Below are positions 61,159 to 64,000 of a stretch of DNA of 64,000 nt, piece by piece. The stretch lies in contig NZ_AQVE01000012.1 of NCBI RefSeq assembly GCF_000371925.1, positions 1 to 64,000 on the forward strand, given 5' to 3'. Below the pieces are notes generated by a model. That model saw only the letters and a list, made by a program, of their open reading frames with translations, did no database searches and had not been told where the DNA came from. This DNA comes from Thiolinea disciformis DSM 14473 (GTDB lineage: Bacteria > Pseudomonadota > Gammaproteobacteria > Thiotrichales > Thiotrichaceae). The number at the start of each line of letters is the position of its first letter. The stretch's first letter is position 1. Both the position numbers and the translations under genes were made by a program.

Positions 61159-62751
61159 TTATACGTTTCCTACACCGTGCTCGCGTGTGGCATGGAATTG
61201 AATTTCAGGCCATTTTTCTATTGCCATTTGCAGATTAACGCGTGTGGGCGCGATATACACTAATTCGCCTGCATGATCGATAGCCAAGTTCTGGGCAGCT
61301 TTCGTTTTAAACTCCTCTAACTTTTTTGCATCATTTGAGCTGACCCAACGTGCCGTTTGCACATTGACCGCTTCAAAACGGGCATCCACCTTGTACTCAT
61401 CTTTTAAGCGCTGAGCCACTACATCAAATTGCAATACGCCTACCGCTCCCAAAATCAAATCATTATTGGTCAAAGGACGAAATAATTGCGTAGCACCTTC
61501 TTCGCATAGCTCATCTAAGCCTTTTTGAAGTTGCTTCATTTTGAGCGGGTCTTTTAATTGCGCGCGCCGAAATAATTCTGGTGCAAAGTTGGGAATACCC
61601 GTGAATTGAAGGTTTTCACCTTGCGTAAAGGTATCGCCGATGCGAATACTGCCATGATTATGCAAACCAATAATATCCCCTGGGTAAGCGTCTTCAACAT
61701 GCTCGCGATCCGATGCCATGAAGGTTAGGGCATCAGGAATTTTTACTTCTTTGCCAATACGCACATGCTTAGCCTTCATACCCTTCTCAAATTTGCCGGA
61801 GCAAACCCGCATAAACGCCATACGATCACGATGTTGTGGATCCATATTCGCCTGAATTTTGAACACAAACCCCGTAAACGCCTCTTCTGCTGCCTCCACT
61901 GCACGTGTTGTGGTCGGGCGCGGCTGTGGCGCTGGCGCATATTCCACGAAATCATCTAACAACTCACGAATCCCAAAGCTATTTAAAGCAGTGCCAAAAT
62001 AAACGGGTGTTAAACTGCCTTTTAAATACTCTTCTACATTAAATGCATGGCTAGCGCCTTTAACTAATTCAATTTCATCCCGTAATTCTTGCGCCTGCGT
62101 TCCAATTTTTTCGTCTAACTCAGGATTATTGATCCCTTGAATTTCTTCATAATCCAATTTGCGCTCGGTGCTAGGCTTATAGAGAATTACCTTATCTTGA
62201 TATAAATGATAAATACCTTTTAAGCGCTTCCCCATTCCAATGGGCCAAGTAATAGGAGCACATTGAATAGTTAACACTGTTTCAACTTCATCTAATAACT
62301 CAATCGGCTCTTTGCCTTCGCGGTCAAGTTTATTAATGAAGGTCATAATCGGTGTATCGCGCAGGCGACAAACTTCCATTAATTTAATGGTACGTTCCTC
62401 GACCCCTTTTGCCACGTCAATCACCATGAGTGCCGAATCAACCGCTGTCAAGACCCGATAGGTATCTTCAGAAAAGTCCTCATGGCCCGGGGTATCGAGC
62501 AGATTGACAATGCGTCCATTATAAGGGAATTGCATGACCGAAGAAGTGACTGAAATGCCACGCTCTTTTTCCATCGTCATCCAGTCAGACGTCGCATGGC
62601 GTGCGGCCTTACGCCCTTTGACCGTACCCGCTAATTGGATAGCACCGCCAAATAGTAAGACCTTTTCGGTCATGGTAGTTTTACCAGCATCAGGGTGAGA
62701 AATAATAGCGAAGGTGCGGCGGCGTGCGGTTTCTTGTAAGCGGTCAGTCAT
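61159..62751 (-). CDS. prfC: Peptide chain release factor 3
   Basis: A 530-residue translational GTPase. G1 SHPDAGKTT, switch sequence [16 protein letters not shown]3 [16 protein letters not shown] and [10 protein letters not shown] (G4) are intact. The C-terminal domains include [18 protein letters not shown] and [15 protein letters not shown]. It recycles RF1/RF2 after peptide release. The ATG at 62751 is used; an upstream in-frame TTG adds five residues. Confidence 0.95.
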   Translation of the reverse strand: MTDRLQETARRRTFAIISHPDAGKTTMTEKVLLFGGAIQLAGTVKGRKAARHATSDWMTMEKERGISVTSSVMQFPYNGRIVNLLDTPGHEDFSEDTYRVLTAVDSALMVIDVAKGVEERTIKLMEVCRLRDTPIMTFINKLDREGKEPIELLDEVETVLTIQCAPITWPIGMGKRLKGIYHLYQDKVILYKPSTERKLDYEEIQGINNPELDEKIGTQAQELRDEIELVKGASHAFNVEEYLKGSLTPVYFGTALNSFGIRELLDDFVEYAPAPQPRPTTTRAVEAAEEAFTGFVFKIQANMDPQHRDRMAFMRVCSGKFEKGMKAKHVRIGKEVKIPDALTFMASDREHVEDAYPGDIIGLHNHGSIRIGDTFTQGENLQFTGIPNFAPELFRRAQLKDPLKMKQLQKGLDELCEEGATQLFRPLTNNDLILGAVGVLQFDVVAQRLKDEYKVDARFEAVNVQTARWVSSNDAKKLEEFKTKAAQNLAIDHAGELVYIAPTRVNLQMAIEKWPEIQFHATREHGVGNV

Positions 62752-62839
62752 GATATCAAGCGTCAAAGCGTGGGAAAAGCGCGATTATAACGGAAAGTAC
62801 TCTAGGAGGGTAATGGGCCGCTAAACTGCGTACACTGAC

Positions 62840-63163
62840 TCAATGGCTCACACTGGTAACATTCAATCCAACTACACCGCAAGTAACTAGAAAAATATAA
62901 AAACACCGCAATCCGTTAAAATGCTCGTCAAAGTTTAAATAGCCTAAAAGTGAAACAGATAAAATACTTAAACCGGCCCAAGTCGCATTAGCAGTTGTTA
63001 TATCTAATTGGCGTAGGCAAAGTGCAAAAGCTACTATGGCTAAATTAAATAAAACCAAACCAATAATTAAATACTTTACATGGGAAAGACCATGAGCTTT
63101 GTGAAGCGCTGCCATACCAGCTACATCAAATACAATAGAAAGCAGAAGATAAAAATAATGCAT
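62840..63163 (-). CDS. SMR-family small multidrug transporter-like protein
   Basis: A 107-residue four-helix membrane protein (YLLLSIVFDVAGMAALHKAHG; YLIIGLVLFNLAIVAFALCL; TWAGLSILSVSLLGYLNF; LRCFYIFLVTCGVVGLN). Layout matches EmrE/SugE. The membrane carboxylate normally Glu14 in EmrE is Asp13 here, while the TW(A)G motif keeps the functional Trp. It could export cations or metabolites, but specificity is unknown. Confidence 0.72.
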   Translation of the reverse strand: MHYFYLLLSIVFDVAGMAALHKAHGLSHVKYLIIGLVLFNLAIVAFALCLRQLDITTANATWAGLSILSVSLLGYLNFDEHFNGLRCFYIFLVTCGVVGLNVTSVSH

Positions 63164-63397
63164 AAGCTTAATACCATTAGCTTTATTTAACCCCTGATTT
63201 ATTTTTAGCTAAATCACTAGAACACTCTAGTTTTTATACCAATTATAGACCATAAAGTACCATTTTCATTAAGCTTCATCGATGAACTAGCGTTGCGACG
63301 ACATATGGCGGTGTTAATCCGATTAACGTTTTGCCATAGACCACATTGCACAATTCCACTACCATAACTAGCCCTAGTCAGGTTTAAGAACGAATCC
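63164..63397. other. Intergenic region before cysE
   Basis: 234 bases with no credible gene; the short minus-strand frame (63217-63432) overlaps cysE and has no family features. It should hold the cysE promoter. Confidence 0.4.
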
Positions 63398-64000
63398 ATG
63401 TTTGAGCGTGTTCGTGAAGATATCAACTGCATTTTTGAGCGCGATCCGGCGGCGCGTAATGTATTTGAGATTATTACTACCTACCCCGGCGTACATGCGG
63501 TGTTATTTCATCGTATGAATCATTGGTTATGGCAGCATAATTTCAAATGGCTCGCCCGCTTTCTCTCCAATATCCCCCGCCTTTATACCGGTATTGAAAT
63601 TCATCCGGGAGCGACGATTGGGCGGCGATTTTTCATTGATCATGGCATGGGTGTGGTGATTGGTGGGACAGCAGAAATTGGCGATGATTGTACGCTTTAT
63701 CAGGGTGTCACCTTAGGTGGAACCAGTTGGAAACCGGGCAAACGCCATCCTACTTTAATGAATAATGTGGTGATTGGGGCAGGTGCGAAAATTCTTGGCC
63801 CTATTACCTTAAATAATGGTGCACGGGTCGGTTCGAATGCGGTTGTCGTGAAAGATGTTCCAGAAAACACCACCGTGGTTGGTATTCCAGGGCGTGCAGT
63901 GAAAGCGCGTGATGTGGACGACAAGCGCCGCGAAGAACTAGCGGAAAAGCTCGGCTTTGATGCTTATGGCGCAACACAGGATATGCCCGATCCAATCGCC
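63398..64000 (+). CDS. cysE: Serine O-acetyltransferase, truncated by window end
   Basis: 201 codons are visible. The left-handed beta-helix hexapeptide repeats include [20 protein letters not shown] and [22 protein letters not shown]; the acetyl-CoA region reads [21 protein letters not shown]. It acetylates serine for cysteine synthesis. The short N-terminal region ([21 protein letters not shown]) fits the shorter CysE class. Adjacent divergent sequence may hold its promoter, but no boxes are called. Confidence 0.93.
   Translation, partial: MFERVREDINCIFERDPAARNVFEIITTYPGVHAVLFHRMNHWLWQHNFKWLARFLSNIPRLYTGIEIHPGATIGRRFFIDHGMGVVIGGTAEIGDDCTLYQGVTLGGTSWKPGKRHPTLMNNVVIGAGAKILGPITLNNGARVGSNAVVVKDVPENTTVVGIPGRAVKARDVDDKRREELAEKLGFDAYGATQDMPDPIA

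Noticed and set aside
1-64000. CRISPR array
   Set aside because: No regularly spaced direct repeats were seen; tandem DUF1127 genes and the 62-bp att repeats are explained otherwise.

Overview
The window looks like a gammaproteobacterial chromosome, most plausibly from a sulfur oxidiser of the Thiotrichales (Thiothrix-like). The grounds are a soxXA cytochrome pair, an intact ybgC-tolQRAB-pal-cpoB cluster followed by tRNA-Lys (the Enterobacteria-like order), gammaproteobacterial-type gshA, prfC, trmB and cysQ, and AT-leaning intergenic DNA. The genus is an inference from gene content; no 16S rRNA is present.

Layout. 0-9 kb: the tail of an IS1-family transposase, a secreted beta-propeller protein, glgC with a radical SAM gene directly behind it, a NUDIX hydrolase, a GMC oxidoreductase and small genes. 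9-17.4 kb: a divergent putrescine locus, with puuA/spuC/puuB-like catabolic genes on the minus strand and potFGHI-like uptake genes on the plus strand, separated by a region holding two copies of a TGTGATCACA operator-like palindrome. 17.4-23 kb: msrA, a DMT exporter, a phosphatase and a four-gene ZrgA-like metal-uptake operon. 23-29.6 kb: cold-shock protein, soxXA, gshA, an RRM protein, three tandem DUF1127 genes and an EcsC-family gene. 29.6-32.7 kb: sirtuin, LOG-family gene, nadA, and a lone EACC1-like gene.

33-36.8 kb is the most unusual stretch. A LuxI/FeeM-like GNAT acyltransferase is fused to a SAM-dependent methyltransferase, followed on the same strand by a LuxR-type receptor. Near-identical 13-bp palindromes (AATAAT-N-ATTATT) lie upstream of both genes, and a divergent HTH + AsnC/RAM-like regulator sits alongside. 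I read it as a candidate quorum-sensing or small-molecule signalling system making a methylated acyl signal. 37.3-41 kb holds a molybdopterin oxidoreductase and a HAD-like/kinase-like pair of phage flavour.

41.26-50.33 kb is a 9-kb integrative element in the 3' half of tRNA-Lys, bounded by an exact 62-bp direct repeat. It carries a complete type I restriction-modification system (hsdMSR), a hypothetical gene, a RstA/Rep_trans-like replication protein, an excisionase-like HTH protein and a tyrosine integrase. 50.4-57 kb is the Tol-Pal envelope operon with unusually long linkers in TolA, Pal and CpoB. 57-64 kb contains a degenerate LytM protein, a putative secreted zincin, trmB, an orphan response regulator that appears to use an AUU start, cysQ, prfC, an SMR transporter and the start of cysE, cut by the window end.
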